43,533 nucleotides of DNA from contig PNKG01000003.1 in assembly GCA_013822585.1 (NCBI GenBank), positions 1 through 43,533 of the forward strand, written 5' to 3'. Below, piece by piece: positions 25,152 to 32,657 of the stretch. The notes beneath the pieces were generated by a model. That model saw only the letters and a program-made list of their open reading frames with translations. It had not been told where the DNA came from and searched no databases. A program made the position numbers and the translations under genes. Numbering within the stretch: position 1 is the first letter of the stretch; each line of letters begins with the position of its first letter. This DNA comes from Opitutus sp. GTDB lineage: Bacteria > Verrucomicrobiota > Verrucomicrobiia > Opitutales > Opitutaceae.

Positions 25152-25481
25152 ACCGGCTTCCCCTTTTCTTGGCCGGCGTGAGGCTCGCCCGGCTGCCGGC
25201 GGATTTTTTTCGGGCGTGGCGCTTGCCGGGACGCCCGCGGTCGGCCGGCTTTGCAACTTCCTGGAAGGAGCCGGCCCTCCGGCGCGGAATCCGGGGACGA
25301 CCACCGTTCCGCGTCGGATCTCGCCTCCGGCACGCAGCCAGACGGCCTCCTTCGCACAATGGCGGACCACATTCCCGCCGGTCCCGGCCGCACAGCGCCT
25401 CCGGTTCCGAACGGGCGCTTGCGCCTCCCTTGTCCTTATCACCCGCATGGCTAAAACGCGGGGTTGGGGGTATATTTTCCC
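25152..25481. other. 330-bp intergenic region after the RND operon
   Basis: No gene is supported here. It begins with a probable terminator (25172-25210), then a hairpin CGGGCGT/ACGCCCG at 25211-25237. The remainder is GC-rich without obvious coding bias. Just before the next start the sequence turns AT-richer (GGGTATATTTTCC), which may hold promoter elements for the c-heme gene, but no convincing -35/-10 pair was found. Confidence 0.5.
25172..25210 (+). terminator. Probable intrinsic terminator of the RND operon
   Basis: GCCGGC at 25172-25177 pairs with GCCGGC at 25195-25200, with further pairing possible inside, followed by GGATTTTTTT. It is 20 bp past the permease stop. The T-run of seven is unusual for this GC-rich window. 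Confidence 0.5.
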
Positions 25482-26114
25482 ATGAAAACCCCGCTGCGTC
25501 TGTTGCTCGCGTGCGGCCTCGCTGGCGCGCTGTCCGCCCAGGACACCCAACCGGCTGAAGTGAAGTTCTCCTGGGCCGACCTGGCCGAACCCGCTGTCGC
25601 CGAACTGGCGAAATCCGGCGAACGCCTGATCGATCGCATCGGCGGATCGCTGATGGTCGAGGTCGAGCGCATGCTCGGCACGCAGGGCCTCGAGACCGCG
25701 GTGCAAACGCTGCACCTCCGGCACCTCAATCCCCCGCGGCCCGTCGAGGGCAAGCCGCGCGTCACCGAAATCAAGCGCACGAGCTTCCGCGTGCGCAACC
25801 CGCGCAACGCCCCCGACGCGGCCGACCTGGCCGCGCTCGAAATGATCCGCGGCTTCCTCAACAGTGGCGAGCAGCCGCCAAAACTCCTCGTGCAAAAAGT
25901 CGAGCGCGCGGACGCCCCGGTCGAATGGCGCGTCTACCGCCCGATCTCGGTCGGCCCCAACTGCCTCCTCTGCCACGGCCCCGTCGAGTCGCTGCAGCCC
26001 CAGGTGCGCTACCTGCTCGAGCGCTACTACCCCGAGGACAAGGCCACCGGATACAACGCCTACGACTGGCGCGGCCTCATCCGCGTCTCCTACGAGCGGC
26101 CGGACAAGAGCTGA
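25482..26114 (+). CDS. Exported DUF3365-type (Tll0287-like) single-heme c protein
   Basis: A 210-residue exported protein with a signal peptide (MKTPLRLLLACGLAGALSAQ), a helical domain of the Tll0287/DUF3365 type (RTSFRVRNPRNAPDAADLAAL, VEWRVYRPISV) and one CxxCH heme-c motif, CLLCH, at about residue 167. Such domains act as heme-based redox or gas sensors, stand-alone or fused to signalling proteins. No partner kinase is nearby. A rhodanese gene follows after 47 bp. Confidence 0.78.
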   Translation: MKTPLRLLLACGLAGALSAQDTQPAEVKFSWADLAEPAVAELAKSGERLIDRIGGSLMVEVERMLGTQGLETAVQTLHLRHLNPPRPVEGKPRVTEIKRTSFRVRNPRNAPDAADLAALEMIRGFLNSGEQPPKLLVQKVERADAPVEWRVYRPISVGPNCLLCHGPVESLQPQVRYLLERYYPEDKATGYNAYDWRGLIRVSYERPDKS

Positions 26115-26161
26115 ACGCATCCGCGGCTTGCGCGCGGCGCGAAGCCGGGCACTGTCGGCGC

Positions 26162-26554
26162 ATGCTCAAAAAACTCACCCTCTGCTTCCTCACGGTCACG
26201 GCCACCGTGTTCGCGGGCGATGTCGCCAGGATTTCCCCCGCCAAAGCCGCCGCCCTCGTGCACGACGGCCACGCCGTCCTGGTCGATGTGCGCGAGACCG
26301 CCGAGTGGAAGGAAACCGGCGTGGCCCAGCCGGCCGTGCTGCTCGAGAAAAGCGACTTCGACGGCGCCAGGGCGGCCTGGACGCCGTTCCTCAGGAAGAT
26401 CGGCAAGGACCGGACGATCATTCTCTACTGCCGCTCCGGCAAACGCGCCGGCACCGTGGCCGAGGCGCTCGCCGCGCAGGGTTTCAAGGTGGTCAACGCC
26501 GGCGGCTTCAAGGATTGGGCCGATGCCGGCCTGCCCGTGCGTCAGGTCGAGTGA
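26162..26554 (+). CDS. Exported single-domain rhodanese
   Basis: A 130-residue sulfurtransferase-like protein with a short signal peptide (MLKKLTLCFLTVTATVFAGD) and one rhodanese domain: VLVDVRETAEWKETG, the active-site loop CRSGKRAG and VNAGGFKDWADAGLPV. The catalytic cysteine is present, so persulfide transfer is plausible in the periplasm. It lies downstream of a heme protein and near an ArsR/DUF2892 operon, a context suggesting sulfide or thiol chemistry, though that is inference. Confidence 0.85.
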   Translation: MLKKLTLCFLTVTATVFAGDVARISPAKAAALVHDGHAVLVDVRETAEWKETGVAQPAVLLEKSDFDGARAAWTPFLRKIGKDRTIILYCRSGKRAGTVAEALAAQGFKVVNAGGFKDWADAGLPVRQVE

Positions 26555-26577
26555 GCCCGCCCTTGCGCTTGGCGGGC
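26555..26577 (+). terminator. Hairpin just after the rhodanese stop
   Basis: GCCCGCC (26555-26561) and GGCGGGC (26571-26577) form a perfect stem with a nine-base loop starting immediately after the TGA. There is no T-tract, so it may attenuate or protect the 3' end rather than terminate. Confidence 0.35.
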
Positions 26578-26597
26578 GGCTGCATCCCCTTGCCCGC

Positions 26598-27197
26598 ATG
26601 ACCTCCCCGGCGCCCCGCGGCGCACACTTCCTCTTTCTCCTCGCCAGTTCGCGCCGCGACGGCAACGCCGAGACCCTCGCGCGCCACGCCGCCGCCGCCC
26701 TGCCCGGCGGCACGCGCCAGACCTGGCGGCGGCTCGACGAGCATCCGCTGCCGCCGTTCGCCGACCTGCGGCACGCCTCGGCGGAGGCGTGGCAGCCCGC
26801 AATCGACGGCCACGCGCGCACGTTGCTCGAGGCAACACTGGCGGCGACCGACCTCGTGTTCGTCGCGCCGGTCTACTGGTATTCGCTGCCCGCCTCCGCC
26901 AAGCTTTACCTCGACCACTGGACCGCGTGGCTGCGCGCCCCGGGCTGGGATTTCAAGGCCCGCATGGCCGGCAAGTCGCTCTGGGCCGTCACCGCGTTGA
27001 GCGACAGCGATCTCCGCTACGCCGCTCCGCTCGAGGGCGCGCTCAAGCTGACCGCCGCCTACCTGGACATGCGCTGGGCCGGCCTCCTCGCCGGAGAAGG
27101 CAACCGCCCCGGCGACGTCACCCGCGACACGCGCGCCCTGACCGCGGCGAAAACCTTCTTCCGCTCCGCCGACCCCGGCAGCAGGGCCGACGGCTGA
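26598..27197 (+). CDS. Flavodoxin-like NAD(P)H-dependent oxidoreductase
   Basis: A 199-residue flavodoxin-fold protein of the FMN reductase type. The phosphate-binding loop is FLLASSRRDGNAETLAR near the N-terminus, and the second flavin contact is FVAPVYWYSLPASAKLYLDHW. GKSLWAVTALSD follows. It should bind FMN and transfer electrons from NAD(P)H to quinones or similar acceptors; the acceptor is unknown. The ATG at 26598 puts the P-loop at the normal place. Confidence 0.8.
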   Translation: MTSPAPRGAHFLFLLASSRRDGNAETLARHAAAALPGGTRQTWRRLDEHPLPPFADLRHASAEAWQPAIDGHARTLLEATLAATDLVFVAPVYWYSLPASAKLYLDHWTAWLRAPGWDFKARMAGKSLWAVTALSDSDLRYAAPLEGALKLTAAYLDMRWAGLLAGEGNRPGDVTRDTRALTAAKTFFRSADPGSRADG

Positions 27198-27361
27198 GGC
27201 GGGCCGCGCCCCACGGGGAGAACAAATCCGCCGCCCGCTCCCCCTGCACCTCACCGCCTCCGCGAAAGCACTGGGGCGCACCCCCGATTGTGCCGATGCA
27301 GGGATACCCGGGGTTCCCCGTTAAAACGCACAGGACCCGGCCATCATCAGCCTCCTCCACC

Positions 27362-27742
27362 ATGTCCCAAGACATCCTCGACCAGATAACTGTCGCCATC
27401 GGCAGCCACCGGCAGTGGAAACAGCGCCTGCAAGCGGCCATCGACACCGGCCAAAGCACCTTCTCCGTGTCTGAAATCTGCGTGGACAATCGCTGCGACT
27501 TCGGTCGCTGGCTCTACCGCCTGCCCCCGGCGAGCCGCTCCTCCGCGCACTGGCGCGAAGTGCAGCGGCTGCACGCCTGCTTCCACCAGGAAGCGGGCGG
27601 CGTGTTGGAACTGGCGCTCCGCGGCGACAAGGCCGGCGCGCAAGAACGCATGACCCTGGGCGGCAGTTTCGCCGCCGCATCCGCCCATCTCACCGGCGCG
27701 ATGATGAAGTGGAAGTCAGACCCCGTGGTCGCCGCAGGCTGA
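27362..27742 (+). CDS. Stand-alone CZB (chemoreceptor zinc-binding) domain protein
   Basis: A 126-residue protein that is one CZB domain. The zinc ligands expected for the family (three His, one Cys) are visible: SHRQWKQRL near residue 15, the cysteine in VDNRCDFGRWLY, and the pair in RLHACFHQEAG. CZB domains usually sit at the C-terminus of chemoreceptors or diguanylate cyclases and sense zinc or hypochlorite through the Cys-Zn site. No receptor domain is fused here and no chemotaxis gene is in the window. Confidence 0.8.
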   Translation: MSQDILDQITVAIGSHRQWKQRLQAAIDTGQSTFSVSEICVDNRCDFGRWLYRLPPASRSSAHWREVQRLHACFHQEAGGVLELALRGDKAGAQERMTLGGSFAAASAHLTGAMMKWKSDPVVAAG

Positions 27743-27788
27743 CCCGCCCCGGCGACGTGCGCCGCGCTCGCCCGCGCCACCGGTCTCT

Positions 27789-28682
27789 TCAGCCCTTCCA
27801 ACTGAACAGCCGCTTCGCCGTGATCACGCAGACGCAATCCTCGCCGTCCTGCGTGTGCAGCCAGTGCGGGTCGAGTTCGGGGAACGCCTTCTCCAGCGCG
27901 GGGCGGGCTCGGCCGACTTCGAGCGTCACGATGCCGTGCGGCTGCAGGCGCTCGCGCGCCTGGCGCAGCAGCTTGCGCACGACGTCCAATCCGTCGCGCC
28001 CGCCGTCGAGCGCCAGCGCGGGCTCGCGTTTGAATTCCTCCGGCAGGTCGCGCAGCTCGCGCGTCGGCACGTAGGGCGGATTCGCGAGGATGAGGTCGTA
28101 TCTCACCGGCTTCACCGCGTCGAAGACGTCCGAACGGCGCAGCGTGATGCGCGCCCCGAGATCGTTCTGCGCAAAGTTGAAGCGTGCCACGGCCGCGGCG
28201 TCGGGCGACAGCTCGATGGCATCGATTTTCGCCCCGGGGAACCGCTCCGCCAGCAGCACCGCGAGGCAGCCGCTGCCCGTGCAGACGTCCACCGCGCGTT
28301 TCACCGGCTTGCCCGCCGGCAACCACGCGGGAATCTGCTCCGGCAGCAACTCCACGAAATACGAGCGCGGGATGATCACGCGCTCGTCGACGTAGAACCT
28401 GTGCCCGCCGAGCCAGGCCTCGCGGGTCAGGTAGGCGGCGGGCTCGCGCTCGTCGAGGCGGCGGCGGAAGACTGAGGCGACTTTCGCCGCCTGCCCGGGC
28501 GCGAGCGTGCGCCGCAGCACACGGCGCGGACTTTCGAGCGGCAGGTCGAGCGTGCGCAGCAGCAGGTAGAGCGCCTCGTCGTGCGCGTTGTCGGCCACCT
28601 GGCCGAGCGAAACCTTCTTCCTCGCGTAGGCGCGCACCGCCCACGCGAGCCAGTCTCCGATGGTCTGGGGGCGCGCGGGCAT
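27789..28682 (-). CDS. prmB: 50S ribosomal protein L3 N5-glutamine methyltransferase (PrmB)
   Basis: A 297-residue SAM-dependent methyltransferase of the HemK/PrmB family. Motif I is AVDVCTGSGCLAVLLAERFP and the catalytic motif is NPPYVPT. The block REPAAYLTREAWLGGHRFYVDERVIIPRSYFVELL is closer to PrmB (VDERVL-PRSP type) than to the release-factor enzyme PrmC. Methylation of L3 aids 50S assembly. The start at 28682 lies 3 bp after the stop of the rhomboid-like gene, so they form one transcript. Confidence 0.85.
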   Translation of the reverse strand: MPARPQTIGDWLAWAVRAYARKKVSLGQVADNAHDEALYLLLRTLDLPLESPRRVLRRTLAPGQAAKVASVFRRRLDEREPAAYLTREAWLGGHRFYVDERVIIPRSYFVELLPEQIPAWLPAGKPVKRAVDVCTGSGCLAVLLAERFPGAKIDAIELSPDAAAVARFNFAQNDLGARITLRRSDVFDAVKPVRYDLILANPPYVPTRELRDLPEEFKREPALALDGGRDGLDVVRKLLRQARERLQPHGIVTLEVGRARPALEKAFPELDPHWLHTQDGEDCVCVITAKRLFSWKG

Positions 28683-28685
28683 CGT

Positions 28686-29483
28686 TCAGGGCCTCTTCGG
28701 CCGGTGTTCGGAGCAGTAGCAGCGGTCGTCGTCGCCGTAACGGAAATCCTCCATCGGGTGCGTCACGTCGTTCTTGCCGCAGACCGCGCAGACGTGGCGC
28801 GGTTCGCGCTCGCCGGACCGCGCCGCGGCGACGCGCGCCTGGTGCTCCATGCGGCGGCGGCCGGAGCGGAGGCGGACGACGATGTCGCCCCCGAAGAAGA
28901 GGAGGAAATTGCCCACCGAGGCCAGCACCGCCAGGCGGTCGGGCCAGCCGCCGAGGACGAAGGTGATCGCATAGCCGATCCACGCGATCAGGGCCAGCCA
29001 CTTGATCTTCACCGGCAGGATGAAGAAGAGGACGATCTCGAAGTCCGGGTTGAGGAAGGCGAAGGCGAGGAAGACCGTGCCGGCGAGGAAGGCGTTCGTC
29101 GCCCATGTCGTCGGGAAAAGGAAGGCCACCAGCACCGTGAACAACCAGCCGGTGAAGATGAACAGGTTGAACCGGAACGCGCCCCAGTAGCCCTCCAGCG
29201 CGCTGCCCATCATCCAGAACATATACCAGCCGAAGGCGAGGAACACCGCGCCGACCAGCGTGAGCCGCGTCGGGTCGACCGGCGGCACAAACAGGAACGA
29301 GAAGACGCGCCAGATCTGACCCTCGAGCACGGCGGCGGGCAGCAGCGCAGTGAAGCCCAGGATGTCGGGCCGGCCGAACAGCGCCAGCGTCAGCACCACC
29401 ACCTGCCCGGCGACGAAATAGAGCGACAGGTTGTGGATCGCGAAGCGGCCGAAACGACGCTCGAGCGGGTTGAGAAAATCCAT
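28686..29483 (-). CDS. Rhomboid-like membrane protein with C-terminal zinc-ribbon motif, no visible serine active site
   Basis: A 265-residue protein with about six membrane segments. GQIWRVFSFLFVPP and MMGSALEGYWGAFRFNLFIFTGWLFTV match the rhomboid/derlin/TMEM115 pattern, but the protease GxSG and catalytic His are not found, so it is probably an inactive rhomboid-like protein. After the last helix come a basic stretch and a possible zinc site, CAVCGKND with CYCSEH near the end. The ATG at 29483 gives MDFLNPLERRFGR; upstream in-frame sequence is REP-like. Operon partner of prmB. Function unknown. Confidence 0.6.
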   Translation of the reverse strand: MDFLNPLERRFGRFAIHNLSLYFVAGQVVVLTLALFGRPDILGFTALLPAAVLEGQIWRVFSFLFVPPVDPTRLTLVGAVFLAFGWYMFWMMGSALEGYWGAFRFNLFIFTGWLFTVLVAFLFPTTWATNAFLAGTVFLAFAFLNPDFEIVLFFILPVKIKWLALIAWIGYAITFVLGGWPDRLAVLASVGNFLLFFGGDIVVRLRSGRRRMEHQARVAAARSGEREPRHVCAVCGKNDVTHPMEDFRYGDDDRCYCSEHRPKRP

Positions 29484-29649
29484 GCGATGGAACTGGCAGC
29501 CCGCCCCCCGGCGTGCAAGCGCCGAGGCGGCACTTGGAAAATCCGCGCGCCATTCGCCGCACGCCGTCCGACGAATGCCTCTGCGTTCGCGTGGCAAGGC
29601 GGTCGCCGACGGCCCGGCGGCGACAAGAGCGCGAGTCCTGGCAGGAACG

Positions 29650-29722
29650 GTAGTGTCGGCTTCAGCCGGCTGCCTTCCGATTTCGTTCGCTCATCCCGAC
29701 CGGCTGAAGCCGGTCCCACTAC
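29650..29722. repeat. Inverted REP pair, CGGCTTCAGCCG hairpin family
   Basis: GGTAGTGTCGGCTTCAGCCGG at 29649-29669 is mirrored by CCGGCTGAAGCCGGTCCCACTAC at 29700-29722. Both copies have GTAG at the outer foot. The right copy contains the TAG stop of the TPR gene. It fills the 235-bp gap between the TPR and rhomboid-like genes, where no ORF is supported. Confidence 0.75.
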
Positions 29723-30585
29723 TTCTTCGCCGCCGCTTCCTTCGCGGCAATCGCGTCGAGCACCTGCTGTTTCTCGGCCGTGAGTTGCAGATCGGTGACC
29801 TGGTCGAGCCGCGCCCGGGCGTCCACGACACGGTCGAGCTTCACGAGGATGTTCGCCTGGTGCAGGCGCACGAGCTGGCGCGTGGCGGTGGTGGCGGCGC
29901 GCTGTTCGAGGGTCTGCCAGACGCCGAGCGCCTCCTCCCAGCGCGGCGGGTCGAGCTCGTAGTAGGCTTTGGCTTGCTGGTAGGCGTAGGCGAAGTCGCC
30001 CGCGGCCAGGTCGGCGGCGCGGCGGTAGGCGTCGAGCATCGCCTGCTCCAGCGCCTCGCGCTTCCACTCGCCGCTGCGGATGAACTCGTCGCGCCCCTCC
30101 ATCAGCAGCTTGGCGAGGTGCAGGTGGTAGAGCGGCTCCTTGGGCTCGAGGTCGATGGCCGACATCAGGTAGGGCAGCGCGTCGAGCGGCTTGCCATCCT
30201 CCGCGAGGTGCTTGGCGAGCTGGTTCTTCACCAGGGCGATGTTCGGATCGAGCCTGTTGGCTTTCAGCAGCAGCGCGACGGCCTGCTTGTTCATGTCGAT
30301 CTTGCCGAGGAACAGGCCGTAGGCGACATAGGCGGCGGCGAAGTCCGGGTTCTTCTGGATGAGGATGTCGTAGCTGGCCGCAAGGTTCTTGGCGTCAGCC
30401 ATGAAACGGCCCTCGTCCAGTCCGTCGCCCTCCTGCTCGGCGCGGGCGAAGAGCTGCTTCTGCCGTTCGACGATTTCCTTGAGCGACTTCTCGGCCAGCG
30501 TCTCGGCGGCGAGGCGCGGGGGCGCGCCGACGGCCAGCAGGGCGCAGAGGACAAGGAGGCGGAAGATCACGGGGCGATGGGACAC
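29719..30585 (-). CDS. Exported tetratricopeptide-repeat protein
   Basis: A 288-residue protein with a signal peptide (MSHRPVIFRLLVLCALLAVGAPPRLAAE) followed by TPR-like helix pairs: DFAAAYVAYGLFLGKIDMNKQAVALLLKANRLDPN, ALVKNQLAKHLAEDGKPLDALPYLMSAIDLEPKEP, then further degenerate repeats and a C-terminal helix rich in Ala/Lys. TPRs scaffold protein complexes; no enzymatic domain is present. The stop codon lies inside a REP arm. The partner is unknown. Confidence 0.75.
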   Translation of the reverse strand: MSHRPVIFRLLVLCALLAVGAPPRLAAETLAEKSLKEIVERQKQLFARAEQEGDGLDEGRFMADAKNLAASYDILIQKNPDFAAAYVAYGLFLGKIDMNKQAVALLLKANRLDPNIALVKNQLAKHLAEDGKPLDALPYLMSAIDLEPKEPLYHLHLAKLLMEGRDEFIRSGEWKREALEQAMLDAYRRAADLAAGDFAYAYQQAKAYYELDPPRWEEALGVWQTLEQRAATTATRQLVRLHQANILVKLDRVVDARARLDQVTDLQLTAEKQQVLDAIAAKEAAAKK

Positions 30586-30944
30586 GGGCAGTGGCGGTTC
30601 GTGCCATGCTGCGTGCGTCGTGGCGGCACGGGCGATTCTTTTTCTGCCTCCGCCACGGATTTCGCACTGGCGGCGCGACGGTTTTGCGCGACTTTCACGA
30701 CGAGTCCGCGGCCCGCCACGCCACGGCCAATCCCGACGAAAAACCCGCCGGGCGTGCCCAGGCCAGTTTGTAGTCTATTAGACTACAAACCTCCCACGAC
30801 GATGCCAGCAGCCAAAGGCCCGAAGCGAAAGGCCGGAGCGGAAGGCGCGCCGGCCCGGACGCTCGTGAACACCACGCCGGCGGCATCCGCGGCGGGGCGC
30901 ACTCCGCGCTTCCGCTTTCAGGCGAAACGCGCATCGTGGCACGC
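30586..30944. other. 359-bp intergenic region with an orphan palindrome
   Basis: No well-supported gene. A 63-codon reading frame from an ATG at 30802 to 30993 is rich in Ala/Arg/Thr and overlaps the YqeY-like gene in another frame, so I do not call it. The notable content is the perfect palindrome at 30766-30790. The stretch after it may carry the remains of a gene once controlled by that site. Confidence 0.5.
30766..30790. promoter_or_regulatory. Perfect 25-bp palindrome with TATTA centre (operator-like)
   Basis: GTTTGTAGTCTA and its exact reverse complement TAGACTACAAAC flank a single T. The TGTAGTC/GACTACA arms resemble operators of BlaI/MecI/CopY-type repressors, but no such gene is in the window. 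An ATG lies 12 bp downstream at 30802. It shares the TAATA/TATTA centre with 6468-6490 and 37321-37339. No T-tract. Confidence 0.55.
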
Positions 30945-31394
30945 ATGGCCAACGTCTACGACACCCTCCGCGCCGACATCGTCGCCGCGATGAAAGCCCG
31001 CGAAACCGCCCGCGCCACCGCGCTGCGCACCATGGACGCCGCGATCCAGCGCGCCGCGATGGACGCGAACAAGCCGATCGACGAGGCGCTCGCCCTCGCG
31101 ACGATCCGCAAGGCCGTGAAAAACCTTTCCGACGCCCGCGCCGAGTTCGCGAAGGGCGGCCGCGCCGACCTCGTGGCCGCCAACACCACCGAGATCGGCT
31201 TCCTCGGGAAATACCTCCCGCAGGCGCTCGACCCCGCCAGGCTCGAGGCGCTCATCACCGAGGCCATCGCCGCCACCGGCGCGACCTCGAAGAAGGAGAT
31301 GGGCAAGGTCATCGGCGCGCTCAAGCAGCGCCCCGAAGCCGCGCTGATCGACTTCGGCGCCGCCAGCCGGCTCGTGCAGGCCCGGCTGCCGTGA
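30945..31394 (+). CDS. GatB/YqeY-domain protein
   Basis: A 149-residue YqeY-family protein, related to the tail domain of the GatB amidotransferase subunit that contacts tRNA. Family blocks are LRADIVAAMKARETARATALRTMDAAIQ, EIGFLGKYLPQALD, and ATSKKEMGKVIGALKQRPEAALIDFGAASRLVQARL. The biological role of stand-alone YqeY is not settled. The ATG at 30945 is chosen over a GTG nine bases earlier because it gives the usual N-terminus. It lies upstream of the his leader in the same direction. Confidence 0.88.
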   Translation: MANVYDTLRADIVAAMKARETARATALRTMDAAIQRAAMDANKPIDEALALATIRKAVKNLSDARAEFAKGGRADLVAANTTEIGFLGKYLPQALDPARLEALITEAIAATGATSKKEMGKVIGALKQRPEAALIDFGAASRLVQARLP

Positions 31395-31445
31395 CCGCGC
31401 CCGGCCCGGCACTTGGGGCCCGGGCTGCCCTGGGCGCTTCCGGCG

Positions 31446-31481
31446 CGAAACGGCGCGTTTCGTGTCATGCGGAAGTTTTTT
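31446..31481 (+). terminator. Possible terminator after the YqeY-like gene
   Basis: CGAAAC (31446-31451) pairs with GTTTCG (31457-31462) over a five-base loop. A run of six T follows, but 12 bases later (GTTTTTTCTT, 31475 onward), which is too distant for a textbook terminator. It separates the YqeY-like gene from the his leader. Confidence 0.35.
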
Positions 31482-31529
31482 CTTGCCGCGTCCGGGCTGC
31501 GGGGGAAATTCTCCGCGCACGATCACCCG

Positions 31530-31565
31530 ATGATCCCCAGCCATCACCATCACCACCTCCTCTAG
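31530..31565 (+). CDS. hisL: his operon leader peptide (five consecutive His codons)
   Basis: An 11-codon ORF reading MIPSHHHHHLL and ending TAG, too short for ordinary gene callers. Five adjacent histidine codons, about 170 bp before hisG, mark it as a classical attenuation leader: ribosome stalling at His codons when charged tRNA-His is scarce would change folding of the downstream RNA. The His-codon segment CATCACCAC (31548-31556) is exactly complementary to GTGGTGATG at 31597-31605. No Shine-Dalgarno is visible near the ATG, as for most genes here. Confidence 0.82.
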   Translation: MIPSHHHHHLL

Positions 31566-31654
31566 CCTTCCCACCCGGGAAGGCAGGTGCCTTCTCGTGG
31601 TGATGAATCCCTTTTCTGAACCCCGGTCGGCACCGTCCACCGGGGTTTCTCTTT
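31566..31654 (+). promoter_or_regulatory. his attenuator with intrinsic terminator
   Basis: After the leader stop come small hairpins (CCTTCCC/GGGAAGG around 31567-31582; GAAGGC-AGGT-GCCTTC around 31579-31594), the His-codon-complementary segment GTGGTGATG (31597-31605), and a terminator with arms AACCCCGGT (31619-31627) and ACCGGGGTT (31639-31647) followed by TCTCTTT. CCGGG around 31575-31580 could pair with the 5' terminator arm as an antiterminator. This is the 1:2 / 2:3 / 3:4 logic of amino-acid attenuators; exact alternative folds need RNA folding. Confidence 0.78.
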
Positions 31655-31698
31655 GGGCCCCGATGGAACCACCAGCCATCCCCTGCGCGAAAACCTCC

Positions 31699-31738
31699 CA
31701 GCCCTTCTGTCTTTCCTCCTTTCAGCCTTTTCTCCGCC
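31699..31738 (-). repeat. 8-nt tandem repeat array directly before hisG
   Basis: Units CAGCCCTT, CTGTCTTT, CCTCCTTT, CAGCCTTT, TCTCCGCC abut the hisG ATG. It is the inverted counterpart of the array at 32658-32689 after hisG, so hisG is bracketed. Same family as the yidC-yebC and hisF arrays. Confidence 0.65.
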
Positions 31739-32650
31739 ATGCCTCCCTCCGCCCCGCCCAAAGACCGCCTCCGCCTCGCCGTGCAGAAAAGCGGCCGCCT
31801 CGCGACCGACTCGCTCGACCTCCTCGCCCGCTGCGGCATCAAGGTCAAGACGCCCAAGGAGAAGCTCCTCCTCCACGCCGGCAATTTCCCGATCGACCTG
31901 CTCTTCGTGCGCGACGACGACATCCCGCAGCTCGTGATGGACGGCGTGTGCGACCTCGGCATCGTCGGCACCAACGTCCTCGAGGAGACCGCGCTCCAGC
32001 GGCGCACCGACGGCGACGGCGACGGCTACGAACTCGCGCGCACGCTCGAATTCGGCGGCTGCCGGCTCGCCATCGCCCTGCCCGAGGAACGCACCTACGC
32101 CGGCCCGGCCGACCTCGCGGGCCTGCGCATCGCCACCTCCTACCCGCAGCTCACGAAGCGCTTTCTCGCCGAAAAGGGAGTCGCCGCCGAGGTCGTGGTG
32201 TTGAGCGGCTCGGTCGAGATCGCGCCACGCCTCGGCCTCGCGGAGGCGATCTGCGACCTCGTCGCCACCGGCTCGACGCTCGAGGCCAACCAGCTCCGCG
32301 CGGTCGAGACCGTCTTCCGGAGCTCCGCCGTGCTCATCCGCGCCGCGCGCGAGCTCAACCCGGTCAAGGCCCATGCGCTCGAGCTGCTGCTCCGCCGCAT
32401 CGACGGCGTGCAACTGGCCGCCGAGGCCAAATACATCATGCTCCACGCCCCGAAGTCCGCCCTGCCGGAGATCCGGAAGCTCCTGCCGGGCGCCGAGAAC
32501 CCCACCCTCCTGCCGCTGGCCGGCGACGAGTCGCGCGTCGCGCTCCACGCCGTCTGCCAGGAGGCCGTGTTCTGGGAAACGATGGAGTCGCTCAAGCGCG
32601 CCGGCGCCAGCAGCATCCTTGTCCTCCCGATCGAAAAGATGATGCTGTGA
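31739..32650 (+). CDS. hisG: ATP phosphoribosyltransferase, long (regulated) form
   Basis: A 303-residue enzyme catalysing the first step of histidine synthesis, joining PRPP and ATP. It is the long HisG type: two catalytic lobes ([60 protein letters not shown]) and the C-terminal ACT-like feedback domain ending [23 protein letters not shown]. Short-form partner HisZ is therefore not needed. The C-terminus is strikingly like the enterobacterial enzyme. Feedback inhibition by histidine is expected for this form; transcription is likely attenuated by the hisL leader. Confidence 0.96.
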   Translation: MPPSAPPKDRLRLAVQKSGRLATDSLDLLARCGIKVKTPKEKLLLHAGNFPIDLLFVRDDDIPQLVMDGVCDLGIVGTNVLEETALQRRTDGDGDGYELARTLEFGGCRLAIALPEERTYAGPADLAGLRIATSYPQLTKRFLAEKGVAAEVVVLSGSVEIAPRLGLAEAICDLVATGSTLEANQLRAVETVFRSSAVLIRAARELNPVKAHALELLLRRIDGVQLAAEAKYIMLHAPKSALPEIRKLLPGAENPTLLPLAGDESRVALHAVCQEAVFWETMESLKRAGASSILVLPIEKMML

Positions 32651-32657
32651 AATAAAG

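Noticed and set aside
20853-26120. A 1755-codon open frame on the minus strand antisense to the RND operon
   Set aside because: It mirrors the codon periodicity of the GC-rich plus-strand genes, has low-complexity His/Arg/Glu/Asp-rich sequence and no family resemblance. The plus-strand adaptor and pump are unmistakable.
27198-27361. Possible small gene between the flavodoxin-like and CZB genes
   Set aside because: No frame with coding character; the stretch is GC-rich spacer with weak hairpins only.
30802-30993. 63-codon ORF after the TATTA palindrome
   Set aside because: Low-complexity Ala/Arg/Thr sequence, ends inside the YqeY-like gene in another frame, and has no recognisable fold. Only the palindrome upstream keeps it interesting.
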